From the NCBI GenBank assembly GCA_037176725.1, contig JAZBRS010000044.1:4216001-4280000 (forward strand): a stretch of 64,000 nt of DNA, written 5' to 3'. Of this stretch, positions 23,520-35,756 are shown in pieces; within the stretch, counting starts at the first letter, position 1, and every line of letters starts with the position of its first letter. A program made the translations under genes and the position numbers. Source of the DNA: Posidonia oceanica. Taxonomy: Eukaryota; Streptophyta; Magnoliopsida; Alismatales; Posidoniaceae. A model generated the notes under the pieces. It saw only the letters and a list, made by a program, of their open reading frames with translations. It was not told where the DNA came from and did not search any database.

Positions 23520-24912
23520 ATTTGTAGACTTCAGATCATCAAAACCTTAGTTACTATTGTGTTTCATGTTATTTCATGGATGATGATTGGATCTTACACA
23601 AGAAGATTGGGTCTTACACAAGAAGATCGTTGCTTTTCACCATATAGGTTCCCCATATATTGGTGAAGTTTTAGGTGATTGGTTGAAGTCTCATACTTTG
23701 GCGTGGAATTTAGATAAGAAGTTATATACTATTGTTTTAGACAATGTTAGCAATACTGAACCAATGATAAATCTTTTGTTAACATGGTTAAATGGAAAGG
23801 GAGTACTTCATCTCAATGGTGACTTATTTCACATTCAATGTACTGTACATTGTCAATTTGATTGTGAAGAATGGTTTGAAAGTGGTGAATACTCTACTTG
23901 AGAAAATTCGTAATTGTGTGAAGTATTTGAATTCATTAACCTCTAGAAATAAAAAGTTCAAAAAAGCTTTGGAGCAAACTAGGTTGATTTCTCGCAAGAG
24001 AGTATCTTTGGATGTTGATACTAGATGGAATTCCACTTATCTCATGCTTCATAGTGCTTTGGATACTTGAGATGCATTTAAGCATTTGACGGAGTTGGAT
24101 AGTGATTACAAAATGTTACCAACTAAAGAATAATGGAAAAACGGAAGACAAATTTGTGATTGCTTGAAAGTTTTTTATAATATCACTCTTCGTCTTTCAG
24201 GAATAAAATATCTAATTGTTAATTATTATTTCAATGATGTGTGTCTCATTCATTACAAATTACTTGAATGGCAAACAAGTGATGTTGATTACATTTCTAA
24301 GATGGGTTCAGTGATGCAAAGGAAATTTGATAAATATTGAGATACATGTAATTTGATTTTGTCTTTTGGATTAGTTCTTGATCCTCGATACAAGATGGAG
24401 CTTGTTAAATATGCTTATCAATAGATTTATGATGCATTGGCTGATTCTTATGTTGAAGCTGTCAACATGAAGCTACATGATTTGTTTTCAGAATATGTAG
24501 GTTATTCAAATACAATAATGTATTGTGCAAGAATTTATGTTGATGAAATGCTTGTTGAGAAAGGCACACAAACAAATTCTGGTTTTACTAAAGGATTTCA
24601 TCAACACATCAAGAAGAAGACCAATATTGTAATCAATGTTCAAAAAACAGATTTGGAGAATTATTTGGAGGAAGAGTTGTTTCCCTTGAATCCCAATGAT
24701 GACCTATCGTTTGATATCTTACACTGATGGAAGCATAATGTACCAATGTTTCTTGTCTAACTAAGATGGCTCGTGTTGTTTTAGCAATTTCTGTTTTAAT
24801 AATTGCATCTGAATCTACTTTTAGTTAGGGACGTAGAATCATTTATGATATTCATTTTCAGTTGACTCTTGATATGGTAGAGGCTTTAGTTTGCACAAAG
24901 GATTGATTGTCA
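23520..24912 (+). pseudogene. hAT transposase, C-terminal half (copy B)
   Basis: The frame resumes as TSDHQNLSYYCVSCYFMDDDW (23,529 on) and continues with GEVLGDWLKSHTLAWN and YTIVLDNVSNTE. The Asp at 23,740-23,742 is the second expected catalytic residue. HIQCTVH near 23,840 matches the conserved Cys/His segment, and LDVDTRWNSTYLML (24,010-24,050) the RWNSTY motif. The C-terminal hAT dimerisation region lies at about 24,700-24,905, with ARVVLAISVLIIASESTFS and DMVEALVCTKD. Stops at 24,068, 24,131, 24,338, 24,422, 24,725 and in the dimerisation region, plus frameshifts, make it non-functional. Confidence 0.88.
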
Positions 24913-25798
24913 TTATTTTCTAAGAAATTAAGTAAGTTAATAGTTAATGCTATTTATTTTTATTTTTGTTATACAATCAAATATTATATTTATCAAATTT
25001 TCTTTGTTTTGCTATCATAGGTACCAAAATTGAGATTAACTACTATTATTGTATTTTGAGTTGATTGAGAGTTTGAGCATAAGGTATCTAAGTATATTTT
25101 AAAAGTAATTCATTCATTTGTTTACTTTGAGCATAGGATATGTATATCTACTAATCAAGTTATTTTTCCTATTATAGGTGTGATTAATGAGTATGAGACA
25201 AACTAAGGGATTTGACAATATGATGTGCAAGAACTTTGATTTTTTGTTTTTGTATTTTTTAGCACAACTTAGAATGTTTTGTTGTTTATTTGTGTTTGAA
25301 CTTATGTTGTTAATTTTTGTTTAAACACAACTTGAACATTTGTTGTATTTGAGGAAACCTTATTGTCCATATATGTTGGAGAAGATTATGATAATTCTTG
25401 TTTGAAGAAACCTTGTGGTTATGGTTAATACTTGTTGAATTATTATTGTCGATAATTGATTATATGTTGTTTACATTTCCTTCCTGTAAAAATAGCTTAT
25501 ATACTTGTTGAATTATTATCTTACAAGTTTATTATTTCGGATCTACTATTCACAGGTTTATTGTTTACATTTATCTATATTTCGGATATTGTTGAAATAG
25601 ATACTGATTATTTGTATACAAAATTTTCAATCGGATTCGGATAATATCCGAATTCGGATGCATCCGACGGATTCGGATACGAATCACAAATTTAACATTT
25701 GTTCGAATATGGATACGAATTCGGATGTAGATGAAAATTTTCGAATTTGAATTCAATATTAGCAGATTCACTTCGTAATCGCTCCGTTTACACTCCTA
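24913..25798 (+). other. hAT 3' non-coding region with subterminal repeats and right terminal repeat
   Basis: This is AT-rich 3' sequence. From 25,631 to 25,735 the motif GGATTCGGAT and its inverse ATCCGAATTCGGAT recur about seven times, as is usual for transposase-binding subterminal repeats of plant hATs. The end at 25,784-25,798 is CCGTTTACACTCCTA, the complement of the TAGGGGTGTAAACGG type of terminal inverted repeat. The following 8 bp (25,799-25,806) would be one copy of the target duplication. Confidence 0.75.
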
Positions 25799-25806
25799 AC
25801 AACATC

Positions 25807-27066
25807 TTTAATTGCATGACAAGAAATTCTCAATGGTCTTGCTATGGAATTTAAAGATTTTTGTTATACTATGCACTACTAACGGACAACAACCAAAGGA
25901 GAATAGATGACTTCTTGACCATGGTGCATGGCATGGAGGATAAATATGAGTGTGTTAATAAACCACAAAAATCCCAACTCTTTATAAAGCAATTCAAATT
26001 CTCACAGGAACACATTAGCTCTGGTTTGAAATTTAAAAATTGACACACGGTTATTTGGTTTTCTAACATGATTTTGTAGAACTTGACTATATACGTTAGC
26101 CATAATGATTCTATAATCAACTAAATCATAGTGGAATTTCCAAAAAATAATCCAACATTTTTATAAAATAATTCTTACAAATTAAATACAACAATCAAAG
26201 CACAAATCACTTCTACAGCCTAAAACTCTCACGTAATCTGATTCACTTTTCTTTGTAAATGGGCGTCCGACATAATCACCAAATATGGAAAAAATACAAC
26301 AACAAAGGTGAGCCACACCAACATAACATGCATCCCTCACCTCTACTTTGTCAACATAGATAATAGGAATTACAACTAATTTTTTTTTGGAAGTTTCACT
26401 CATCACACATATAGCATATCAAATAAACATTTTACTTACAAAATAAGAGAACGGCAAATAAACAATGATCATATTTACTAAGCAAACACAATCACAATTT
26501 ATACATTATTTTCAGAATTCTTCTTGTCTTTCATGTAATATCCATGATTGATATTGATTTGATTTGCAAATAATTTAATTGGTACCTTAATATGGCATTA
26601 ATTGGGAGAAGTGATTCTCTCACCATAATAAGAGAGATGGATTTTTTATTGTAAATACCTATTATTAGCCTCCATTACTCACCTTGCACAACCTTTCAGA
26701 GGGAGAAGGAGAAGAAGGAGCTTGAAGATCCGACGAAGAATCGGTGGTTGTGGGGTTTCTTTGAGCTCAATGTTGAGATTTGCAAATAGATGTATGTGTG
26801 TACATACCTAAATCAAAATATTGTAGATTTATATCAATCATATGATAAATATCTGTATTGAGATTATTATGCATGATTAAATACTTACAATGAATTTGGT
26901 ATTATTTTCTGTATATATACGTGTATACAAGGGATAGAAAGTGTAGGGTACATTATAGGTGTTTGATTGGAAGATGATATTGACCCTGATTAATACTGTT
27001 TTAAGTTTCTGTATATATACTTATAATATGCTTTCTTAATATCAAATACAAATATCAAAATTTCAT
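25807..27066. other. unassigned AT-rich DNA
   Basis: There is no recognisable gene or element. A few short open frames (25,861-26,043 plus, 26,182-26,406 minus) show no domain I can name. It lies between hAT copy B and the extra hAT 3' fragment. Confidence 0.5.
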
Positions 27067-27960
27067 TTTACTGGAGGATTTCTTCAACACATCAAGAAGA
27101 AGACTAATGCTACAATCAATGTTCAAAAAACAGATTTAGAGCGTTATTTGGAGGAAGAGTTGTTTCCCTTGAATCCCAATGATGACTTATTATTTGATAT
27201 CTTGCACTGATGGAAGCATAATGCACCAAGGTTTCTTATCTAGCTAAGAAGGCTCATGATGTTTTAGCCATTCTTGTTTCAATAGTTTCTTCTGAATCTA
27301 CTTTTAGTTAGGGACGTAGAATCATCGATGATAATCATTTTCAGTTGACTCTTGATATAGTAGAGGCTTTAGTTTGCACAGGATTTATTGTCATCACTTT
27401 TGAGAAATTACGTAAGTTAATAGTTAATGCTATTTTATTTTGATTTTTGTTATACAATCAAACATTATATCTATCAAATTTCGTTTGTTTTGCTGTTGAT
27501 AGGCACTGAAATTGAGATTGGCTATTATTATTGTATTCTGAGTTGATGGAGAATTTGAGCATAAGGTATCTAAGTATATTTTAAAAGTAATTCATTCATT
27601 AGTTCACTTTGAGCATAAGGTATGTATATCTAGTAATCAAATTATTTTTTCTATTGTAGGTGTGATTAATGAGCATGAGACAAACCAAAGGATTTGACAA
27701 TATGATATGCAAGAACTTTGATTTTTTGTTGTTTTGTTTTTTAACACAACTTAGAATGTTTTGTTGTTTATTTGTGTTTAAACTTATGTTGTTAATTTTT
27801 GTTTAAACACAACTTGAACATTTGTTGTATTTGTGAAAACCTTTATGGTCCATTTATGTTGGAGAAGATTTAAGATTATGATTAATTTTTGTTTGAAGAA
27901 ACCTTGTCGTTATGGTTAATACTTGTTGAATTATTATTGCTTGTAGAAACCTTGTGGTGG
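27067..27960 (+). mobile_element. hAT copy C, 3' fragment
   Basis: This is a direct duplicate of 24,589-25,450, starting at GGATTTCTTCAACACATCAAG. It covers the last transposase segment (KTDLERYLEEELFPLNPNDD), the dimerisation region and part of the 3' non-coding DNA. It stops before the GGATTCGGAT repeats and has no terminal repeat. Point differences from copy B are frequent, so the duplication or insertion is old. Confidence 0.75.
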
Positions 27961-28467
27961 ATTGATCGCTTGGATGCAAATATTGCTTGCCTGTGTTAGA
28001 TGGCAAGAGAGATTCCATCTCCTTCTTGCTACTGACAAGAGGTTGAAGATGGGTTGCAGAAAATATCATCAATAAACCCATAGGATTATTTTATGTAAAT
28101 TGAAGTTTTTACCAATATTTGCAATCTTTAGTTAATAGTACATGTCTTTTTCCATAAGCAACAAATAAGTTCACTAAAATCAATAGAGTATTATTTCAAT
28201 TCTGTTAACCATTAGAGCACGACAATGAATCAATGTGCTCTTGATATGGAAAATATCGCATGAGGACCCTAAAGTTAATTTAATTTCATTCAATGTCTAC
28301 ATAAAAAAAGGTATAATTGGACCTAGGATGAAACTAACAATAAGTCATGAATTATGCACATGTTATATTAACCCTGCAACAATTTGTTTTATCTATTATA
28401 CAATAACATCATGTGTGTTTTAATGAATAATCTTGATACGTGTTTCTTAGTTGATGTATATTATATG
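27961..28467. other. unassigned AT-rich DNA
   Basis: I see no gene or element here. The last 5 bases, ATATG at 28,463-28,467, are the left target-site duplication of the chromovirus-type element that follows. Confidence 0.5.
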
Positions 28468-28988
28468 TGTCACGCCCCGGCGCGACTCCACAGTACCAAC
28501 TCTACCTAAATAATATTAAACAATCATTTAATAAATAAGCATTCAATTACATTTGAGAATAAATTTAAAAATTTTACAAAACTATTATAAAACTCCCAAG
28601 ATTCCCAGTGTGGGGCTACATGGCTCTTAAACATGCACTAAGCAGGACTGTACCTCGACCCCGCACCTGAAAACCAAAACACAAAACACGCGTGAGTGAT
28701 ATCTAAGTCACCTAGTGCGTGCCACCCAAAACCACGGCAAGCGGAAACATAATCTCATCTGAGGCAATTAAAAAAAACCAAACTATCACAAACCACGAAA
28801 TATAGCAATATAATTTTTTCCTAAGGCATTTAAAACCAAAAGCCATCAAATCATTGTAAACATGCCATTTAAAACTTAACAATTCTCTTTTATGAAACCA
28901 CATGCTTTTATAAAGCTATCTACATTTTCTATAAATATATGCATTCTCAAATCCATCTCAAATCCACACTCACACACACATTGATTCC

Positions 28989-30549
28989 TGTGGATGTGGA
29001 TTGGGGGGGGGGGGGTTTAAGTTGAAGATGACAGCGCTTCCATGACGTCGACAGCTTTGTTGTGATCGCCACTCGCCTTTGGGTAGACAAGACACCTGGG
29101 GGGAGATGATGAAGCTGTGGGTACTCGGATCACTGGATCGACGGCAGGATGTCGTCCAGCGGCTCTTTCATGTTATGTAAGCAATTTCCTTTCCTTCAAA
29201 ACAAATGAGAATAAAAGATGTAGATTAGTTCAAGTGTAGTAACTGTTAATAGAAGTAGATAGAAAATAACATAAGCAATTAAACCTAATACTAACCGGGG
29301 GTTGTTCCCCGCATGTATATGCTATGGGTCCTATTCTAAGGAATGCAATATGAGATAAAAAGATTGGAAGATACTCCCTTCACCCTCGTGCTGTTTGCAG
29401 TGGAGTAGAAGTGGAGGCACGGTCGGAGCTCTGGCTTGGCTCAGGATCTCTGGGATCGAAGATAGAAGCTTAGGTTGGTGACCTCTTGAGGATAGGAGAT
29501 AGAGTTTCTGGATTGGAAATCTAGCTCTTTGAAGGTGGCTCACAAAACTAACAGGGCTCTGCCTCTCTCTAAAATTTCGATCGGGGAATTTCTCTCTCCA
29601 AAGTTCCGACCCTCAAACCACCGGCCTAGGGGGTCTATTTATAGACTCTAGGGGTGTGAGGACGGTTGGAGTTCAGAAAATTCTAGAAAAATGGCAGTTA
29701 GTTTGAGTTGCCGCTTGTAGCGACGCCTAAACCTAGCAACTGCTTGGTCAAAGTGTGGGAAGACCCGGGAACGAGGCCACGATAGTTAGTCGCCGATTGA
29801 GGTGGCGCCTAACAGTTGGGGTGATCGTGTGAAATAACCGTGGAAAAGAGGTTCGAAGGAGACCACGATTGTTAGTCGCCGCATGTAGTGGCGCCTAATG
29901 GTCAAGGATCGTGGGGAAGACCGAGGCAGTTCCACAACCGTCTAGTCGCCTGTTGAGATGGTGCCTAAAGGTTGAGGGGTTAGTGGGAATTGACCGTGGA
30001 AAAGCAACTGCCAGAGCGGTTATGACTTGTTAGTCGTCCCTTTGGATGACGTCTACCATAGTCGCCTAATGATGGGGCGCCTATCCGAGTTACCTCCTCA
30101 GTTGGCTACAAAGTAGCTCGCCTGTTGGAAGGACTTTCGTCCTAGTCGCCTCCTTAAACGGCGCCTATGATGGTCGCCTCCTCAGCTGACAACTAATAAG
30201 CTCAGGTCATTCCTAGTCCTATTTTCCAAGTTTTGGCCAGAGAAACAAGATAGAAGGCCGGGAAACTGCAGATAGTCTATGAAATCAAGAAGGCATCTCT
30301 GTTAACTCAAATCTGCCACGAATCTGAGTAGAAATAAAGGATATTTAGGGTACTCAGACTTGCCATGAGTCTGAGTGAGTTAGCTCTACTACAGCTAACA
30401 ACCTGAGTCAAGGTAGGATCAAGTGATGCTTGAAGAAACCAAGGAAGATCTAGAAAATGTGTTGTTAAGCCTTAGACATGTGATCTTTGGTGCCTCAGAA
30501 GTCCCTGTCCTCTATGAACTCTGGGAAATGCAAAAATGAGATATCTACA
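28989..30549 (-). repeat. 3' LTR of the gag-only element
   Basis: On the minus strand it starts TGTAGATATCTC and ends CCACATCCACA. It contains a run of 13 G near 29,003-29,015 and the CGCC/GGCG dyad array at 29,709-30,180. Its central kilobase (about 29,330-30,330) appears identical to the other LTR. Confidence 0.93.
29709..30180. repeat. array of CGCC...GGCG short dyads in LTR
   Basis: About seven copies of the form TAGTCGCC, 8-12 bases, GGCGCCTA occur at 29,709, 29,787, 29,873, 29,943, 30,030, 30,060 and 30,143. Spacing is 30-90 bp, and neighbouring words such as CCACGAT are shared by some copies. Each could form a small hairpin. The array is duplicated in the partner LTR. Confidence 0.6.
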
Positions 30550-33503
30550 GATGCCCCTCCTTGGAGTTGATCTTGGAACAAGATTGAGTCCAAGGTAAGA
30601 ACAAATGTCCCATTGAGCATTTCTTGAAAAGGGGAGCTCCACCTCAAACAATCCGCCACAAGGGATGAAGGAAGATAATAAAAAAAGAAGAAGGAATGAA
30701 TGAACTCGGTATCGGGAGAATGCCGAACGGCCGGGTGGTTCGATTAATTGCCGTCATATTAAAGACTCAGGCATGGAGGGGTCAAGTCGGTTTCGGAACT
30801 TGTGTCGCAGCCGATGTCGAGACCTATCAACCATGTAGAGATGTACTTCAACGGGGCAGAAGCTAGGGAGGAAATCATGGGGCGTGACCCTTACATGATC
30901 GAAAAGGAGTGCTCTTGTGGCGTCATGTTCGAGATTTTACTCGTATTGGAATTGATAGAAGGATTGGTAGGAACTGGGTTGGCTCTAGGAGAACAATCTT
31001 GAAGAACAATGCTTCATCCGTGCTCTACTTCCAATGATATGAGAAAATGCATGGATGCATGATTCAAGCAAACAAATGCAAATGCAACATACAATGCAAT
31101 GAATGGTCCATATGCTAGGTTAGGCCGGCGGGGTACGGTTAGTCCCAAACCATATGGACATATGCAAAATGAATGAATGCAATTCGTTGTGGTCAAGTGT
31201 TTTCCGTCCTTGAGTGTGACCGGTACTCTCGGGAAAGGACCGTCGTCCCACAACTCGACTTGGCAAATAAAGGAGTTCTATGATTAGAGAACCGGGTGAG
31301 GGAGTGAACCCTTCCTTTGCCAAACCGGGGTTTGCCTTTTAGTCAAAGTGGGTGTGCCTTTGCACACTATATGAGCCCCTTAGGCGTGAGCTCATTTTTT
31401 ATGTTGTAAGCTTTATACCTGCACACTTAACAAAAAATGTTAGTAATCATAGGTGAACCTTTCCCAGTTCCTAGAGCGATTGACTAAGTTATACTTGTTA
31501 GGGGGCAAAGTAATCTCTTAATCAACATGCTTGGGAACTAGGTGGAGGGAATTAGTCTTGGCCTCAGCGGAGAGATGGAAAATCAGAGCCTAGTAGACGT
31601 CGATTGTGAGTCATCCATAGATGCTCTAAAGATTATTGCAAAAGCAATGTCTTTGTTGAGAAAAACACACCCAAGCCGTGAGACACGCTTGAGTAGGACA
31701 TTATCTCCGAATCCGAGGTGAATGATTGTTGCATCACTGGCCAGACTAATTCTAGTTTTCCTACTTACTAAGTTTTCACTTGTATGTAGGGTGGATGGTG
31801 CTTCTTTTTGGTTGGTTTTCTTGGATTTTCTAATTTTTTGAATTTTTGGTGATTTTATGATTTTTTTTTTAGTGTTTTTGGTTTTTCCATTTTTGGTATT
31901 TTATTTTTTTGGTGTTTTTGGTTTTCTATTTTTTTGGTAGTTTTTGAATTTTCTGATTTTTTGGTAGTTTTTGGATTTTCTGATTTTTTTGGTGTTATGG
32001 ATTTTCTGATTTTTTTGGTAGTTTTTGGATTTTTGGATTTTTTTTGTTTTTGGTAGTTTTGGGATTGATGAGTGCAGTCACAACCATCTACTCACAGCTT
32101 TTGCAGTATTACCTTATATTATCTGGGGTGAGAGAACTTTCCCTCATAACATGCCTTGTCTGTTAAGAACTTAGAACCTCATACTAGCCTTAGTTTCATT
32201 ATTGTATCCTTCATTTAATCAGTCCCTGAACTTCTAGGATTCCCTGTCCCTTGCCTGTGGGTGAGATAGGTGGAGGAGGTTTGAAACACAGTAAGCTCTC
32301 GACTTTGGCTTAGGTCTTGAATTCCACTTGCCTTTCCTTGGTCCTTAATGCGTCTTTCTAGGATTTATGCTTTAGACTCATGGACAACTTTTGCCATGTT
32401 CCTTTTTCGCTCTTTGGACAGCTCTTTGCTGACCTCTTTCAGTTGGACAGTTTCTTTTACTGTCTCTTTTCATTTGTTCCTCACTTGGACAGCTTCTTTG
32501 CTACCTTCTTTCCTCTCTGTTTGGGCAGTTTTTGCTGCCATCTTCTCTAGACGCTTTCTAAGTTATTTGGCAAGCGGTTCGTACCATAAGCCTTTGCTCC
32601 GAGCTTGCCTTTCTCTTACCTCCCCGTGCAAGTGTATGTGCAAACAGGACAAGGTTGAGGTTACCCTAGTTGTTCAGTTCCTCTTCTATTTAGGACGCAA
32701 CTTTCTTTCCTTTGGCTAGGACTTGGTCTTTGATTCTTTTCTTGACTTTGGCATGCCAATTAAGGGTTTATTGTATGTAACTCCCATGGATCTGAAGATG
32801 TCTTCGGGCTGTCACAACCAGTGGTTGGACCTTCCCTAGGTGTCACGGTCTCGGCTTAGGAAACCTTAGGTAATATTTTGGCAGTTTTGCTTTGTGCTCT
32901 AAGTTGTTAGGTATAGTCCACACTCATCAGTCATTTTTATTTATTTTATTCTATAATCTAACTTAGCATTAGATACCAAATAAAGAAAAAATAAAGGAAA
33001 ACAGAGTACGGAAAGGAAAATGTCTTATTTACATGTTTTAATTAACCACTGCCCTCAGTCAGGTTCAGTGGAACTTTGCACCTCCCTTCCTAGATGAGGG
33101 GGCTTACCTGAGGGGTGACTGTGGAAGTCTGCCCCTGGCGTTAAGTAGTCAGATGTTTGAGGCGCATGTTCTTGTCTTTCTTTTGGTTTGCGCCCAGTCC
33201 TTGCTTTCAGAGGGTCAGAGTCGGACTCGTTCTGATCTGTTCCAGGCGATGTGCCCCTGGTGGCTTTGTTTTGGAGTGAGGCTATTAGATGTCCTCCTCC
33301 TCTTGAAGTGTGGCTGCCGATGTGCTCTGCAGTAACCTCTCCTTCATGAACATAGTGCCCCTAGTGTGTCCTCTTGTAGGATTGGGCGATTTGGGAGGAG
33401 GATCAGCTCTTGCTTGTGCTACTTGGAGAGCTTGGCAGAGTGAACCCAGTGCAGCTTCTGCTTTATACCAGTCTGAATCCGCGTACTCATCATAGATGGG
33501 CGA
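30550..33503 (-). other. long non-coding 3' internal region of the gag-only element
   Basis: No pol domain and no long open frame is visible here. It starts with the polypurine tract (minus strand AAGGAGGGGC near 30,553-30,564). A T-rich repeated tract occupies 31,790-32,070. The rest is moderately complex sequence with short open frames that show no family resemblance. Confidence 0.7.
31790..32070. repeat. T-rich low-complexity tandem tract
   Basis: Units of about 25-30 bp of the form TTTTTTGGTAGTTTTTGGAT are repeated roughly eight to ten times with drift. They are simple repeats without coding potential. Confidence 0.75.
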
Positions 33504-35756
33504 CTAGCTTTCTTTTGTTAAGTCTTGAAACACTTGAGAATCCACCGTCTGCTCGTCGGGCCAATCTATGTCAGTGTACTCATCATAGATGGGCGACCAG
33601 TCACCTTCCATTAAGTTCTGGGGCACATGAGGATTCAGAGTAGGTGTTGAGGGTGCCTTAGGATTAAGGTCCTCTTTGCTTGATGGGCTTTGTTCTGGAT
33701 TTGCTCGTATGCACTGGATGTTTGCAAGCTCAGATCGAGCAGCGGATAAGATGATCTCTGCATCCGCTTGAGCCACTCGATAGTTGAACAAGGACTCTTG
33801 ATGTATCTGTTGTTGTCCTTGTTGAGCCGCCTTTAGTCTTGCTTTGAGCTCAGGCCACATGATATCACCCTTGTCATTGAGATTATGAACTTTATCTTTG
33901 ACGGTGAAGCATTCTTCAAGGGTGTGCCCGTTGTTCTGGTGGTAAGGGCAGTACTTGGACATATCAGCATTAGGATAACTCGGATTGGGCTCTGGGAGCT
34001 GCAGATCTCCACTCTCAACTAGCATCTTGAATGTATCAGAGATTGATTCAGGAAGCGGAGGATAGTTTTGCCTCTGAGGGCCTTTGTAGCTTCGTGGAGG
34101 AGGAACGTTGTGATAGTTCTTCAGTCCTTGTTGTTGCCCCTGGTATCTTTGCTGGGCATGTACTGGATAATCAGGTGGCTGTTGTTGTTGGTGTTGCATT
34201 GACTGCACTAACTGCCCCTGGTACTGCGTTGATTGGCTCAGGTACTGCTCTGGCTGATACTGGGTCAGTTGCCTTTTGGCCAGGAGTAATTGCTCAGACT
34301 GGTATTGGCCCTTCTGCTTCTGCTGGATTGAGACCTGTGCCATGTTACCAGTGATCCCTTCAAGTGTATAGCCAGTGCCCTTCTTTTTACCCCTTCCCTC
34401 GAGCTCTAAGAATGGTAGATCCTCTTTGTAACGAAGGATCCTTGCAACGCGTTCATGTAGCTGGGGGTATGTTTGGAGGTCACTCATCAATAGCCCTGTT
34501 CTGAGTGCTCCTGTAGCGTTTCGGACGATGATCTCGATTGCTTGGCTTTCAGGAATATGGCATTTAGATCTTGTAGCCATGTCTCTCCATCTACTTGCAA
34601 AAGTGGCGAACTCCTCATCAGGTTTCATCTTTTCAGCGAGGAGGTCACTCATTGTAGGCTCGTGCTGGATGCGATGGACATATTGGTGCAGAAATTTCTC
34701 CTAGACCATCCTGAAGTCACTGAGATCATATGCTGTGAGCGTGTTGAACCATCCCAGTGCTTCTCCTTCCAAGCTTTTGAAGAAGAGATAGATTATAAGC
34801 CCATTGTCGTATTGATAGGGCAGAGCATCCATGGCAAATGTGGCTAGGTGGCCCCTTGGATCATCTGTTCCACTGTATTTCCTCATTTTTGGCATTTTGA
34901 ACTCAGGTGGAAGAACAAAATGAGGAAATTTTGTCGTGTCAAACCCTATCGGTGCTTTATGCATAACTCCCACCTCTGTTAGTGTCTCAGAGATCAATCT
35001 CTTGATGTCCTATCCCGGCATGGCTTGTTGTTCCTGGTTTAGGTGCCCATGGTTTTGGTGGAACGGTGGTGATAGAGGGTCGTATGGTGGAGAGAAGGGT
35101 TGGGTTTGATGTGGAGTATAGTATGATTGTGCGTTAGCGGAAGTTTGTTGTGGATGGAAGAACGATGATGGAAGTGGAGTAGGGTAGTATTGTGTATTAA
35201 CGAGAGGTTGTGATATGTATTGGGTTGTATATGGCGGAGTTGGATGGATGTAAGGGTAGGTTGGTGTTGCGTGGTATTGTGTGAATGAATTTTGAGTAGG
35301 GAAGTTCATAGTGGGGCTTGGTGGCATGTTGTATGCGTAGGCGTGAGTGGGCGTGGTTAATGGTTTTTGGTGAGGGTTTAGGAAAGAAGGTTGGTGGGCG
35401 AATGGAATTTGCGAGCTCCTAAACGAGGAGTGGTGGTGTACCAAAGGTCGATAGATCTCATTAGCCGCTTCCTCAGATAGATAGGGAGCGGTCGTTGTAG
35501 GCACTACTTGGGAGGTCACCCCGGGAATTGTATGCTCAAACAGGGTACTCCGAGGTCGGGAGTGGCTTATTTCTCTTTCTTCTTCAAATGATTGGCCCAT
35601 CGCTTGTGAGAAATTAGGGGTCTCTGGCTCCTCTGTTTGTGAAGTTGAAGCTCTGAATAAGAACCCATGTGGGCCTTGACTTTGTTGTGCCATGGAGGTA
35701 GAGGTTGAGGCAGATGTCATGTTGATGTGCTCGTGATTTTGTTGATAAGCTTCCAT
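33504..35756 (-). pseudogene. Tat-like gag polyprotein with two TAG stops
   Basis: One reading frame of about 750 codons runs from ATG 35,756 to 33,504, interrupted only by TAG at 35,012-35,010 and 34,703-34,701. The N-terminal 250 residues are Gln/Pro/Tyr/Ser-rich. The capsid-like retrotransposon gag domain follows (PPEFKMPKMRKYSGTDDPRG, LFFKSLEGEALGWF, then FATFASRWRDMATRS). A Gln-rich stretch comes next, then a zinc motif at about 33,960-33,900 (CPYHQNNGHTLEEC, C-x2-H-x5-H-x4-C). Gag would form the particle that packages element RNA. With Gln restored at both TAGs the frame would be intact, so readthrough or a functional sister copy is conceivable. The Ogre-type element on the right has the homologous domain. 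Confidence 0.88.

Larger units (their letters stand above)
2439..25798 (+). mobile_element. hAT transposon copy B, interrupted by TRIM and two LINEs
   Basis: The hAT sequence itself is present as 2,439-2,718, 3,049-3,611, 10,908-12,231 and 23,520-25,798, with three separate elements between. The right end has GGATTCGGAT-type subterminal repeats and a terminal sequence whose reverse complement is TAGGAGTGTAAACGG, which matches a common plant hAT terminal inverted repeat. I could not find a matching left terminal repeat, so the left boundary at 2,439 is only the point where similarity to copy A starts. The transposase is broken by many stops, so the element is dead. Family identification comes from the BED finger, the DDE segments and the C-terminal dimerisation region. 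Confidence 0.75.

Noticed and set aside
29709..30180. Regularly spaced dyads reminiscent of a CRISPR array
   Set aside because: The repeats are short, variable and inside plant LTRs, and no cas genes are present.
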